A DNA stretch of 64,000 bases, taken from Ensifer adhaerens. Lineage in GTDB: Bacteria > Pseudomonadota > Alphaproteobacteria > Rhizobiales > Rhizobiaceae. Position 1 is the first letter of the stretch. Every line of letters starts with the position of its first letter. The stretch lies in NCBI RefSeq assembly GCF_020035535.1, contig NZ_CP083350.1, positions 496,001 to 560,000 on the forward strand. The letters are read 5' to 3'. Below, in pieces: positions 46,664 to 55,746 of this stretch. The notes under the pieces are model-generated. The model searched no databases, was not told the DNA's origin, and saw nothing but the letters and a program-made list of their open reading frames with translations. The position numbers and the translations under genes are program-made.

Positions 46664-48205
46664 TTAGCCTCTCCCTTGATCTTCTTGCGTAATGCCAGCC
46701 ATGAGCAGGCCCAGTTCGCGCTCCGAGGCGTCCGGACTTGCCTCTCCGACGATCGCGCCATCGAACATGACGAGAATGCGGTCGGAGAGCGCCCTGATCT
46801 CGTCGAGTTCCACCGACACGAGAAGGATCGCCTTGTTCTGGTCGCGCAGTTCGATCAGCCTTCGATGGATGAATTCGATGGCGCCGATATCGACCCCGCG
46901 CGTCGGCTGGCCGACCAGGAGCATTGCAGGGTCGTGCTCGATCTCGCGCGCCAGCACAATCTTCTGCTGGTTCCCGCCCGAAAAAAGCGATGTGCGAAGA
47001 TCGGGATTGGGCGGACGGATGTCGTAGTCGGAAATGTAATCCTGCGCATATTGCTGGAGCTGCGACCGCTTCAGCATCGGGCTCGTTCCGAATTCCGGAC
47101 GCCGGTGATAGCCGAGGCTCGCATTTTCGCGCAGCGGGAACGACAGGATAAGGCCGATCGCGTGCCGGTCCTCGGGCACATGGGCAACCCCTGCCGCCCG
47201 GCGTTTGAATGGGTCGGCCGCAATCTCGGCGCCGTTGAGGAGAACTGTGCCCGATTCCGGCACGCAGTTTCCCGCCAGCGCTTCGAGAAGCTCTGTCTGG
47301 CCGTTGCCGGCCACGCCGGCGATGCCGACGATTTCCCCCGCACGAACGGAAAGGGAAACGTCCTTGACCATGCGCACGCCGCGCTGGTCGCGGACGATCA
47401 AGTTCCTCACGTCGAAGACGACCTCTCCTGGCGTCGCTGGCGACTTGTCGACGCGCAGAAGCACCCGTCGGCCGACCATGAGCTCGGCAAGGCTCTCCTT
47501 CGTCATGGACGATGTCGGGGCGGTGGCGATCAGCTCTCCGCGCCGCATGACCGACACCGTATCCGTCGCATCCATGATTTCGCGCAGCTTGTGCGTGATG
47601 AGGATGACGCTCTTTCCTTCGTCGCGAAGGCGACGGAGAATGCGGAACAGGTGGTCGGCCTCGCTCGGCGTCAGAACACCCGTCGGCTCGTCGAGGATGA
47701 GGATTCGCGCCTGGCGATAAAGCGCCTTGAGGATTTCCACGCGCTGCTGGACGCCGACCGGCAAGTCTTCCGTGATCGCTTCCAGATCGACCTGCAGCTC
47801 GTATTCCCTGGCAAGGCGCTGCAGTTCGAGACGCGCCTTGCGCCGACTGGAGGGCAAAAACGCGCCGTCTTCTGCACCGAGAATGATGTTCTCCAGGACA
47901 GTGAAGTTCTCGACCAGCTTGAAATGCTGGTGGACCATGCCAATGCCGTGGGCGATCGCCGCCCGACTGTCTGCGATCCCGACCTCTTTGCCGTCGATGC
48001 GTATCGCGCCGGAATCGGCCTGATAGAAACCATAGAGAATGGACATCAGGGTCGACTTTCCGGCACCGTTTTCACCGACGATGCCGTGAATGCTGCCGGC
48101 CTTGACCGCGAGATTCACGTCCTTGTTCGCAACCACCGAGCCAAAGCTCTTGTTGATGCCGTCAAGCTCCAGCACGTTCTTCGGGGAGCTGTTTTCCGCT
48201 TTCAT
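46664..48205 (-). CDS. Nucleoside ABC transporter ATP-binding protein, two-cassette
   Basis: A 513-residue ATPase with two cassettes. The first has Walker A GENGAGKSTLMS, signature VGVQQRVEILKAL and Walker B ILILDEPTGVLT; the second has degenerate Walker A GVAGNGQTELLE and signature SGGNQQKIVLA with LLVGQPTRGVD. This two-domain form belongs to BMP-type nucleoside importers. Start taken at MKAENSSPK with GGAG eight bases upstream. Confidence 0.92.
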   Translation of the reverse strand: MKAENSSPKNVLELDGINKSFGSVVANKDVNLAVKAGSIHGIVGENGAGKSTLMSILYGFYQADSGAIRIDGKEVGIADSRAAIAHGIGMVHQHFKLVENFTVLENIILGAEDGAFLPSSRRKARLELQRLAREYELQVDLEAITEDLPVGVQQRVEILKALYRQARILILDEPTGVLTPSEADHLFRILRRLRDEGKSVILITHKLREIMDATDTVSVMRRGELIATAPTSSMTKESLAELMVGRRVLLRVDKSPATPGEVVFDVRNLIVRDQRGVRMVKDVSLSVRAGEIVGIAGVAGNGQTELLEALAGNCVPESGTVLLNGAEIAADPFKRRAAGVAHVPEDRHAIGLILSFPLRENASLGYHRRPEFGTSPMLKRSQLQQYAQDYISDYDIRPPNPDLRTSLFSGGNQQKIVLAREIEHDPAMLLVGQPTRGVDIGAIEFIHRRLIELRDQNKAILLVSVELDEIRALSDRILVMFDGAIVGEASPDASERELGLLMAGITQEDQGRG

Positions 48206-48264
48206 GGGCCTACTCCAGGCAAGGCTTGGACTGAGCGAGCGCTCACGCGCTCGCCCACCGTCAC

Positions 48265-49254
48265 TCAGAGAGGGCACTTGTCGTCGGACATGTAGTCGTG
48301 GACCTTAAGAGTGCCTGCGGCGATATCTTCCTTCGCCTTCGCAGCAGCCGCCTCGACCTCCGGGCTGATCAGTTTGCGATTGTTCTCGTCAAGCGCCCAG
48401 TCGACGCCGTTTTCGGCCAGGCCAAGCGACTGGACGCCGCCGGTGAAATGGCCTTCCTTGGCATCCTTGAGCGCATTGTAGACGGCGACGTCGACGCGCT
48501 TGACCATGGACGTCAGCATGACGCCCGGATGCATGTAGTTCTGGTTGGAATCGACGCCGATCGCGAACTTCCCGGTATCGGCGACTTTCTGCAGAACACC
48601 GATGCCCGTGCCGCCGGCTGCGGCGAAGATCACGTCCGCTCCCTGCCCCATCTGGGATGCGGCAATCTCACCGCCCTTGACCGGATCGTTGAAGGCGGAA
48701 TTCGTCGTGCCCGTCATGTTGCGGATAATGTTCGTAGCACCGCCAGCCGCCGCGCCCTGCGCATAACCGCAGCCGAACTTGCGGATGATCGGGATATCCA
48801 TGCCGCCGATGAAGCCGACGGCCTTGCTCTTCGAGGTGAGCGCGGCGATCAGACCAACCACGTAGGAGCCTTGCTCTTCCTTGAAGGTGACAGACCGTAC
48901 ATTGGGAAGATCGACCACGTCATCGAGCATCACGAAGTCGATGGCGGGAAATTCCTTGGCAACCTTGGCCAGCTGATCCTTGTAGCCGAAATTGGTGACG
49001 ATGACGGGGCTAAATCCGCGGCTTGCGAAGTTGCGGATGCCCTGCTCGGCCTGCGAGTCAGCCTGCGCCTCGAAATCGCGATAGCCGGATCCGGTATCCG
49101 CCTTGAACTTCTCCGCGCCAGTATAGGCCATCTCGTTGAACGACTTGTCGAACTTGCCGCTCGTTCCATAGACGATCGCCGGATTGAAGTCGGCCGCTGC
49201 CACACCGGCAGCCATCGCCACCAAAGCAACCGTCGTCATAAGTAGTTTCCGCAT
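48265..49254 (-). CDS. BMP-family basic membrane protein, nucleoside-binding receptor
   Basis: A 329-residue receptor with a Sec signal peptide (MRKLLMTTVALVAMAAGVAA). The mature start PAIVYGTSGKFDKSFNEMAY is typical of PnrA/Med/BMP receptors, as is YVVGLIAALTSKSKAVGFIGG. No lipobox Cys is seen, so it is periplasmic. A GGAGG site is nine bases upstream; an alternative ATG six bases earlier has poorer spacing. It heads the operon to the nucleoside hydrolase. Purine nucleosides are likely ligands. Confidence 0.9.
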   Translation of the reverse strand: MRKLLMTTVALVAMAAGVAAADFNPAIVYGTSGKFDKSFNEMAYTGAEKFKADTGSGYRDFEAQADSQAEQGIRNFASRGFSPVIVTNFGYKDQLAKVAKEFPAIDFVMLDDVVDLPNVRSVTFKEEQGSYVVGLIAALTSKSKAVGFIGGMDIPIIRKFGCGYAQGAAAGGATNIIRNMTGTTNSAFNDPVKGGEIAASQMGQGADVIFAAAGGTGIGVLQKVADTGKFAIGVDSNQNYMHPGVMLTSMVKRVDVAVYNALKDAKEGHFTGGVQSLGLAENGVDWALDENNRKLISPEVEAAAAKAKEDIAAGTLKVHDYMSDDKCPL

Positions 49255-49369
49255 TGTCATTCCCCTCCCTGGATGCCGGAACACGCGGCGCCGGCCAACT
49301 GATCTTTAATGTCTATACAAATGACGACATGACGTTCCGCTGTCAATCGGAATTCCGTCGATTTCGCGT

Positions 49370-49385
49370 AGTTAAACGTGTACCT
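49370..49385 (-). promoter_or_regulatory. LacI-type operator, copy 1
   Basis: AGTTAAACGTGTACCT is a near palindrome with a central CG, the usual LacI/GalR form. It shares the 13-base core TAAACGTGTACCT with copy 2. It lies about 115 bases upstream of the BMP gene start, downstream of the LacI gene. Confidence 0.7.
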
Positions 49386-49391
49386 AAACGC

Positions 49392-49407
49392 AGGTAAACG
49401 TGTACCT
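49392..49407 (-). promoter_or_regulatory. LacI-type operator, copy 2
   Basis: AGGTAAACGTGTACCT reads as two half-sites, AGGTAAAC and AGGTACAC (complement of the right half), with seven of eight positions alike and a central CG. Centre-to-centre distance to copy 1 is 22 bases, two helical turns, so both dimers face the same side. Confidence 0.75.
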
Positions 49408-49575
49408 TGGCGAAAATGACCGCGTCAAGCCTAATCACAGAGGTCGCTAAAAAACGTTGGCCGAGACAAAATGAGGCGGCGCGATCTCACGTTCGCGAGA
49501 ACCGCCAGGAGATCGGTTGAGCGGCTTGGCGTGAGACAAAACGCGGACGATGGCAGCGTCGCCATCGCATTCCGT

Positions 49576-50571
49576 TTAGGTCGTCGTGCGGCTGACAACC
49601 GTCGGCATGATCGTGATGGCAGTTCCCCTGCGATCCGCGTCCTCGAGGAAATCGATCAGGGCATTCGTCGCCACGCGTCCCGAATGGGCAATGCGCCGAT
49701 CCACAGTGGAAAGTGGATGCTCCAGCAGAGGGGAAAGGTAGATGTTATCGAAGCCGATCACGGCACAGTCTTCCGGCACACGCCGGCCGCGCTCCCGCAA
49801 GGCGACCATCGCGCCGATCGCCAGCATGTCATTCATGCAGCAGATTGCCGAAAAATCCGTGCGGTCGAGGAGGTCCAGTGTCGCCTCATGACCAAACCGG
49901 TGCTGGAATTCCTTGCACCGTATCAGTTCCGGATCGAAGGGAATGCCCGCTTCGGTCAGTGCATCCGTGTAGCCCGAAAGACGGATCTGGGTATTCGACC
50001 GGTGCGGTGCGCCGCTCAGAAAGGCGATACGGGTATGTCCCTTGCCGATCAGATGGCGCGTCGCCTGGTAGGCGCCGCTTCGGTAGTCCGTATCGACGGT
50101 TGCGACGAGTTGCGCCACCGCGCCGATCTCCCGATCCATACAGACGATGGGGATTCGCAAGGCATCGAGAAGCTCCGTGTCGGGAACGACGTCACTCGCC
50201 GCCAGCAGTATGCCATCGACGCGGTGCCCTCCGAAGGAGGTCAGGTGCGCCGTCTCGATCTCCGGTATCCCCTCTGAATTGCAGACGAGCGTCGTGTAGC
50301 CGCGCAGGCGGGCCGCATCGTCGCAAGCCCTTACGAGTTCGGTGAAATAGGGATTGAGGATATCGGGAACGATGATGCCGATGACATGAGATTTTCTCGT
50401 GACGAGCGAACGTGCCAGCGAATTCGGCGTGTAATTCAACTCACGAGCGAGCGACAGGACCTTCTGGCGCGTTTCATCCCCGATCACCGAATCCTTCCGG
50501 TTCAGGACCTTCGACACCGTTGCAGTCGAGACCCCGGCTCTTCTAGCAATATCCTTGATCGTTGCTGCCAC
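49576..50571 (-). CDS. LacI-family transcriptional regulator
   Basis: A 331-residue repressor. The helix-turn-helix is TIKDIARRAGVSTATVSKVLN with the hinge helix LNYTPNSLARSLVTRKS, followed by the periplasmic-binding-like domain starting IGIIVPDILNPYFTELV. It lies upstream of the nucleoside operon in the same direction. Two LacI-type operators in the intervening gap indicate that it controls this operon, probably in response to a nucleoside or derivative. Confidence 0.92.
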   Translation of the reverse strand: MAATIKDIARRAGVSTATVSKVLNRKDSVIGDETRQKVLSLARELNYTPNSLARSLVTRKSHVIGIIVPDILNPYFTELVRACDDAARLRGYTTLVCNSEGIPEIETAHLTSFGGHRVDGILLAASDVVPDTELLDALRIPIVCMDREIGAVAQLVATVDTDYRSGAYQATRHLIGKGHTRIAFLSGAPHRSNTQIRLSGYTDALTEAGIPFDPELIRCKEFQHRFGHEATLDLLDRTDFSAICCMNDMLAIGAMVALRERGRRVPEDCAVIGFDNIYLSPLLEHPLSTVDRRIAHSGRVATNALIDFLEDADRRGTAITIMPTVVSRTTT

Positions 50572-51017
50572 GCGTTCTCACCGCTGAATGCCTATTGTGT
50601 CGTCGGCACACTAATCGTCCCCGTCTAGCGTGCAATCGGCCCGAATGTCTACACGTCTGTCAGACCCCGGGGGTGAGACGTGGCCAGAGGAAGCCCCACG
50701 CAGCAGCCACGGTCACCGAGACGATCCTGAGAGGCATCCTTCGGCAAGCCTAGACCGATTCGGCATCGTGAAACGCAACGCCCATTGGGTCACTAGGTCG
50801 GCTCCTCCGAGCGATTTCGGCATCGGCACGCCCATCTCAACGGTCCGGCAACAGCTCTTTTGTCCCCGCCAGTTAACGGGAAATCCCTGCGGGTCTTCAC
50901 GTTTTGAAATGAACCGTCACGTAATATGACTTCCTATTCTGGGCCAGTGTGGTCATGTGACGATCAAAATTCGTCTGAGTCATCGCTCGACGACTAACGG
51001 ACCAAAGAGCTGACAGT
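50572..51017. promoter_or_regulatory. Divergent gap, LacI gene and 459-residue protein
   Basis: These 446 bases lie upstream of both genes and must contain both promoters. I saw no supported gene or strong palindrome. Confidence 0.4.
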
Positions 51018-52397
51018 ATGGAAAACCCGATCGCATTGAACCGACTTGCCGAAAACAGCGTCTTTCGCAAAGGAGATGTTTTCGTCCTCTTCGGCGAATT
51101 GTTCGGTCGCGGATACGCGACTGGCTTGCTTGACGAAGCCCGCCGGGCGGGCATGGAAATCGTGGGGATCACGGTCGGACGGCGCGACGAGAACAACGCG
51201 CTGCGACCGCTGGACGCCGAGGAACTCGCCGCCGCCGAAGAGCGGCTGGGCGGCAAGATCATCAACATCCCTGTGATGGCCGGCTTCGATCTCGACGCTC
51301 CGGCCGGCGGCCCAACGCCGACCGACCTGCTCGCAGACATGACGCTGGAGAGCTGGCAGGACGACAAGCTCGACTGGGACTACATCAAGCAGTGCCGGGA
51401 CATCGCCACCCAGCGGTTCACAAATTCGCTCAAGCAGGTCATGGTCGTTCTCGATGGAATGATCGCCAACGGACGCAACGTCTTTTTCGCGCATACGATG
51501 GCCGGAGGCATCCCGAAGGCGAAGGTCTTCCTGGTCATTGCCAACCGGATCTACAAGGGTCGTGGTGCCCGCCACATGTCCTCGCAGGCCCTGCTCGACA
51601 GCGATATGGGCAAGCTCATCCTGCAGAATTTCGACGAAGTCTCCGCGATCACCTTCCGGCACCTCATCGAATCCAGCGCAGCGATCCGGGAACGCGTAGA
51701 GGCATCGGGCGGCCAGGTCCGCTATACGGCTTACGGATACCATGGAACGGCCGTGCTGATCGACGGGAGCTACCGTTGGCAGACCTACACGAACTACACG
51801 CAAGGTTACGCCAAGATGCGGCTCGAAGGCTTCGCGCAGGACGCCTGGGCAGCGGGCATCAAGGCAACCGTCTACAACTGCCCCGAAATCCGGACCAATT
51901 CCTCCGACGTTTTCACAGGTATCGAGCTTCCGCTGATACCGCTGTTGCTTGCCTTGAAGAAAGAGAACGGCGGCCCATGGGCAGAGCACCAGTGGCAGGC
52001 CTGCGAACAGCTTCTCGCAGACGGCTTCACGATGAAGGACGTGTTCCAGAAGATCACCGACATGCAGGCTAACGAGGTCATGCGTCCGTTCTACGACTTC
52101 TCCGCGTGGCCGATGGCGAACAGCCAGGAACAATCCGACCTGACGATCGGCACGTCCAACGAAATCACGCAGATGCATCGCGACGGCAAGGTTATGATCA
52201 GCGACCTCCTCAGTGCTCTCGTCGTAGAAGCCACGGGGCAGCTCATTTTCGGTGAGTCTTCGGAACCTTCCGGCCCCACCCAGTGGCTCAGCCACGACAT
52301 CGTGGCGCGCCGCCTCAATGCTTCCCACCTGCAGTGGAAGCCTTCTGCGCCGTCGATCGCGGAAGGCTCGAAAGACTCTCAGCTCGAAGTGGCCTGA
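51018..52397 (+). CDS. Conserved 459-residue protein, possible Rossmann-type reductase
   Basis: I do not recognise this protein with certainty. It starts with GDVFVLFGELFGRGYATG, a glycine-rich Rossmann-like beginning, then GMEIVGITVGRRDENNALRP. The middle contains VRYTAYGYHGTAVLIDG and the chain is soluble, with no signal peptide. It recalls what I know as the enoyl-ACP reductase FabMG family, but that memory is weak. It stands alone between a LacI gene and a small exported protein, so context gives no role. A lipid or aldehyde reductase is possible. Confidence 0.6.
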   Translation: MENPIALNRLAENSVFRKGDVFVLFGELFGRGYATGLLDEARRAGMEIVGITVGRRDENNALRPLDAEELAAAEERLGGKIINIPVMAGFDLDAPAGGPTPTDLLADMTLESWQDDKLDWDYIKQCRDIATQRFTNSLKQVMVVLDGMIANGRNVFFAHTMAGGIPKAKVFLVIANRIYKGRGARHMSSQALLDSDMGKLILQNFDEVSAITFRHLIESSAAIRERVEASGGQVRYTAYGYHGTAVLIDGSYRWQTYTNYTQGYAKMRLEGFAQDAWAAGIKATVYNCPEIRTNSSDVFTGIELPLIPLLLALKKENGGPWAEHQWQACEQLLADGFTMKDVFQKITDMQANEVMRPFYDFSAWPMANSQEQSDLTIGTSNEITQMHRDGKVMISDLLSALVVEATGQLIFGESSEPSGPTQWLSHDIVARRLNASHLQWKPSAPSIAEGSKDSQLEVA

Positions 52398-52427
52398 AAA
52401 CTTCCCAGCCTGGCGCGCAAGCCAGTA

Positions 52428-52455
52428 ACTCCCGGACCTGCAATGGCCCGGGAGT
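52428..52455 (+). terminator. Hairpin after the 459-residue protein gene
   Basis: ACTCCCGG and CCGGGAGT pair across a 12-base loop, about 30 bases after the stop codon. No U run follows, so it may be a Rho-independent terminator of low strength. The remainder of 52398-52702 shows no gene. Confidence 0.45.
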
Positions 52456-52702
52456 ATTGTGCCAATATCAGCACATGTGTCTCTATTCCCGGGAAGGGCA
52501 TGATCATCTCGGTCTGGTTCTCCCAGGCAGATAGATTTCGCTGAATTCCGGAGGATGAATTCTGCAAGCATTTCCGACGGACATTACATGGTCCGCACTC
52601 GGCAGAGGCATGATTCCTCGGTATTAGTTCGGAATGACTATAGGCCCGCCTCCTCCATCTGATGTAGATTAAGCATCTACTAAAACAACGGAGGATCGCA
52701 GC

Positions 52703-52933
52703 ATGTCGAAGAGTACCCTGTGCGTCCTGACGGTGCTGACCCTCTCCACATGCGCGATCGCCCATGCGGAAGCGAACACCGCACGGATTGGGGGCCACAA
52801 ATTCCGAACCTCCGAAAATTGTGTACGCCAGGCACCTGTCGGCGAGTTTGATCGAAGATGCGACATTCCGGCTGCCGGATGGCGTGGCGCCGAAGGCATC
52901 TGGTTCCCAAATGTTTCCCAAGGCGCCGGGTAA
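52703..52933 (+). CDS. Small exported protein of unknown function
   Basis: A 76-residue product with a signal peptide (MSKSTLCVLTVLTLSTCAIA, cut near HAEA). The mature part begins ANTARIGGHKFRTSENCVR and has two Cys plus a Gly-rich tail. GGAGG lies eight bases before the ATG, which supports the call. It resembles small rhizobial exported proteins but I cannot name it. Confidence 0.6.
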   Translation: MSKSTLCVLTVLTLSTCAIAHAEANTARIGGHKFRTSENCVRQAPVGEFDRRCDIPAAGWRGAEGIWFPNVSQGAG

Positions 52934-53136
52934 GCGAACTCCAAATCACACCGTCATCATCGACGCTTCAGGAATTGCCGACCCAATGGCCCGAGATTGC
53001 TGCGTGGCCGATCGGCGCGCCAAAGGTCCCGCTTGCGGGCTGACATAGCCGATCCACGCGATTCGGTGACGCCCCTCCCTGACGAACCTAAAACCGCTTA
53101 TGATAGTTCTCCGCCAGTACATTCCGGAGGTTTCCA

Positions 53137-53739
53137 ATGATAGAGCTTGAGCTTGAGGCGCCGCTCCGCGTTGCCAGGGAGGCTGATGCAAGGGCGTTGG
53201 CCGATCTGGTCAACTTTGCCGGCCAAGGCTTGCCTCTGTACATCTGGGAGGGACTTGCAAGGGACGGTCAGGACCCTTGGGAAGTCGGTCGCGGCCGGCA
53301 AGCAGAAAGGGTGCGCGAAGGCCAGATCGTGGTCGTGGACTTTGGAGATGGCGCCGTAGCCAGCCTGACGGGCTATCCAATCGGCTCCGAACCCGAGCCG
53401 ATTGCCGATGATTTCCCCGCACTGTTCCGGCCGCTTCAAGAATTGGAAAACCAGGCACCTGACAGTTGGTATGTCAATGTGTTGGCCTGCTATCCCGAGC
53501 ACCGAGGACAAGGGCTTGGTTCACGTCTGCTCAAGCTGGCGGAACAGATAGCGCGGGATCAGGCGCTCCCGCGGATGAGTGTCATAGTCGCCGACAACAA
53601 TATCGGCGCCAGACGGCTGTACGAGCGGAATGGCTACGAGGAAGTGGCAACGCGCGCCTGCGTGAAGGAAGGCTGGAAGGCCGACACGGAAAATTGGGTG
53701 CTGCTGATCAAACCACTTCATCCCTCGGACAATCGCTAG
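53137..53739 (+). CDS. GNAT-family N-acetyltransferase
   Basis: A 200-residue acetyltransferase. The acetyl-CoA binding loop is YPEHRGQGLGSRLLKLAEQ, preceded by the strand WYVNVLACYPE and followed by VIVADNNIGARRLYERNGYEE. GGAGG precedes the ATG. The acceptor is unknown; context gives no guide. Confidence 0.88.
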   Translation: MIELELEAPLRVAREADARALADLVNFAGQGLPLYIWEGLARDGQDPWEVGRGRQAERVREGQIVVVDFGDGAVASLTGYPIGSEPEPIADDFPALFRPLQELENQAPDSWYVNVLACYPEHRGQGLGSRLLKLAEQIARDQALPRMSVIVADNNIGARRLYERNGYEEVATRACVKEGWKADTENWVLLIKPLHPSDNR

Positions 53740-53865
53740 GTCCATCGGCGGGAGCCGCTATTCTTCCGCTCCGGTGGTGCCAACCTATTCCCGACGGATC
53801 GGCAACGCATAAATACCGGCTGCTACCGGCGCGAACAGTCCCCCCAACGATCCGGTCAATGGGCC

Positions 53866-54771
53866 TCAAGCCACCCGCTCTTCGCGGTAGCGCAGGGCCT
53901 CGACGAGAAGCCCGAAGGCAGGGGATGCGAGCCTTCGGCTCGGATAATAGAGATGGTATCCCGGGAATGGCGGCGTCCACTCCTCCAGCACCTTGACCAG
54001 CTTCTTCGCACGCACCAGCGGCTCCAGATGATCGTCCGGCAGGCATGTCAGTCCAAGGCCGCTCAAGGCCGCATCGATGATCATGGGAACGTCATTCGAG
54101 GTGAACTGGCCGTCGACACGGACGTTCAAGGGTCGCCCATCCTTCTCGAACTCCCACGCATAGAGACCGCCGAGCGTCGGCAGGCGCAGGTTCAAGCAGG
54201 CGTGGTGCATCAGATCGTGGGGCGTCTGAGGCTTCGGATGGTGTTTGAAGTACTCCGGCGAGCCGGCAACGACCATGCGAAGATCCGGCCCGATCCGGAC
54301 CGCGATCATATCCTTCTCGACGCGCTCTCCCAAACGCACGCCCGCATCGAACCGTTCAGCAACGAGATCGACCAGTCGCTGCTCGATCGAGAGTTCGACA
54401 TTGATCTCAGGATAGTCGGCCATCAGGCGTTTGACGGCCGGCATCATTATCGTCTCGGCCGCATGGCGGCTTGACGTGATGCGGATCGTGCCGCCGGGCC
54501 GCTGACGCATCGCGCTCAAGGCGTCGATCCGGCTGCGGATGTCGCTGAAAGCCGGACGCAAGGTTTCGAGGAGTTGTTCGCCGGCATCCGTCGGCGAGAC
54601 GCTGCGTGTCGTGCGCCTCAGAAGCCGCACGCCCATCCGCTCCTCCAGGCGCCGCACCGTGTGGCTCAAAGAGGATTGCGATGTGCCGAGCTGCGCTGCG
54701 GCGCGCGTGAAGCTTCGCTCATCCGCAACCGCCAGGAACGCCATGAGATCGCCGAGTTCGTCCCGCTTCAT
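53866..54771 (-). CDS. LysR-family regulator
   Basis: A 301-residue regulator: helix-turn-helix in [20 protein letters not shown] and [18 protein letters not shown], then a substrate-binding domain. It is divergent from the short-chain dehydrogenase operon, and a LysR-type box overlies its start region. It is the probable regulator of that operon. Confidence 0.9.
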   Translation of the reverse strand: MKRDELGDLMAFLAVADERSFTRAAAQLGTSQSSLSHTVRRLEERMGVRLLRRTTRSVSPTDAGEQLLETLRPAFSDIRSRIDALSAMRQRPGGTIRITSSRHAAETIMMPAVKRLMADYPEINVELSIEQRLVDLVAERFDAGVRLGERVEKDMIAVRIGPDLRMVVAGSPEYFKHHPKPQTPHDLMHHACLNLRLPTLGGLYAWEFEKDGRPLNVRVDGQFTSNDVPMIIDAALSGLGLTCLPDDHLEPLVRAKKLVKVLEEWTPPFPGYHLYYPSRRLASPAFGLLVEALRYREERVA

Positions 54772-54772
54772 T

Positions 54773-54797
54773 CATGAATCCAGAATATAGGTTCATG
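54773..54797. promoter_or_regulatory. Candidate LysR box, dehydrogenase operon
   Basis: CATGAATCC and AGGTTCATG form an imperfect dyad (seven of nine positions alike) around a seven-base A/T-rich spacer, right next to the LysR start and about 85 bases before the dehydrogenase start. TTCATG repeats 21 bases apart. Confidence 0.55.
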
Positions 54798-54882
54798 CCG
54801 AACTTAGCATCTAATGGATTTCTATCGCCAGAGCTAACTTGTCGATGACGGGGCGAAAGCCCGAGGCATGACAGGAGCCAAC

Positions 54883-55728
54883 ATGAAAGACGTCGTCGTC
54901 GTCATCGGCGCCGGTTCGATCGGGCAGGCGATCGCTCGCCGTGTCAGCGCCGGCAAGCATGTGTTGCTCGCGGATCTGCGCCAGGAAAACGCCGATCTTG
55001 CCGCGACGGTTTTGAGCGATGCCGGTTTCGATGTGAGTACGGGCGTCGTCGACATCTCGTCGCGTGCCTCGGTGCGAGCGTTGGCCGATGCGGCTACGCG
55101 GATCGGCAGTGTTACCGCCGTCATCCATGCAGCCGGCGTCTCCCCCTCGCAGGCATCACCCGCGACCATCCTCAAGGTGGACCTCTACGGCACGGCCGTC
55201 GTTCTGGAAGAATTCGGCAAGGTGATCTCGGCAGGCGGTTCCGGCGTCGTCATCGCCTCGATGTCCGGCCATCGCCTGCCCGCATTGACCACCGACCAGG
55301 ACAAGGCGCTGGCGACGACGCCAGTCGACGAACTGCTGGACCTGCCCATGCTTGCGGCGGAACGGATTGTCGATCCGCTGGCCGCCTATCAGATCTCGAA
55401 GCGCGGCAATGCCCTGCGCGTGAAGGCAGAGGCGGCTCGATGGGGAGAGCGGGGCGCGCGGATCAATACGATCAGCCCCGGCATCGTCATCACACCCCTT
55501 GCCAAGGACGAACTGAACGGCCCGCGTGGCGAAGGTTATCGCCGCATGATCGCCCTGTCACCGGCAGGCCGCGCCGGAACGCCGGACGAGATAGCCAACC
55601 TGGCCGCAGTGCTGATGGGACCGGACGGCGCCTTCATCACGGGCAGCGACTTCCTGATCGATGGCGGCGTGACCGCATCCTTCTGGTACGGCGAACTCGC
55701 GCCGAGAACTCCCGATCCATCCGCTTAG
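54883..55728 (+). CDS. Short-chain dehydrogenase/reductase
   Basis: A 281-residue oxidoreductase. The nucleotide site is VVVIGAGSIGQAIA, the NAG block appears as IHAAGVSPS, and the active-site Tyr-x-x-x-Lys is in AAYQISKRGNALRV; the C-terminal ITGSDFLIDGGVT is typical of classical SDRs. Start taken at MKDVVVV because AGGAG lies six bases upstream; the ATG 15 bases earlier has no such site. It leads a three-gene operon with an alcohol dehydrogenase and a CMD-cupin protein. Confidence 0.9.
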   Translation: MKDVVVVIGAGSIGQAIARRVSAGKHVLLADLRQENADLAATVLSDAGFDVSTGVVDISSRASVRALADAATRIGSVTAVIHAAGVSPSQASPATILKVDLYGTAVVLEEFGKVISAGGSGVVIASMSGHRLPALTTDQDKALATTPVDELLDLPMLAAERIVDPLAAYQISKRGNALRVKAEAARWGERGARINTISPGIVITPLAKDELNGPRGEGYRRMIALSPAGRAGTPDEIANLAAVLMGPDGAFITGSDFLIDGGVTASFWYGELAPRTPDPSA

Positions 55729-55746
55729 ACACAAGGATTATCACCA

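Noticed and set aside
46676..48295. 539-codon plus-strand open frame
   Set aside because: Antisense of the nucleoside ATPase, whose Walker motifs are clear.
50994..52571. 525-codon minus-strand open frame
   Set aside because: It is a GC-driven shadow of the 459-residue protein on the plus strand.
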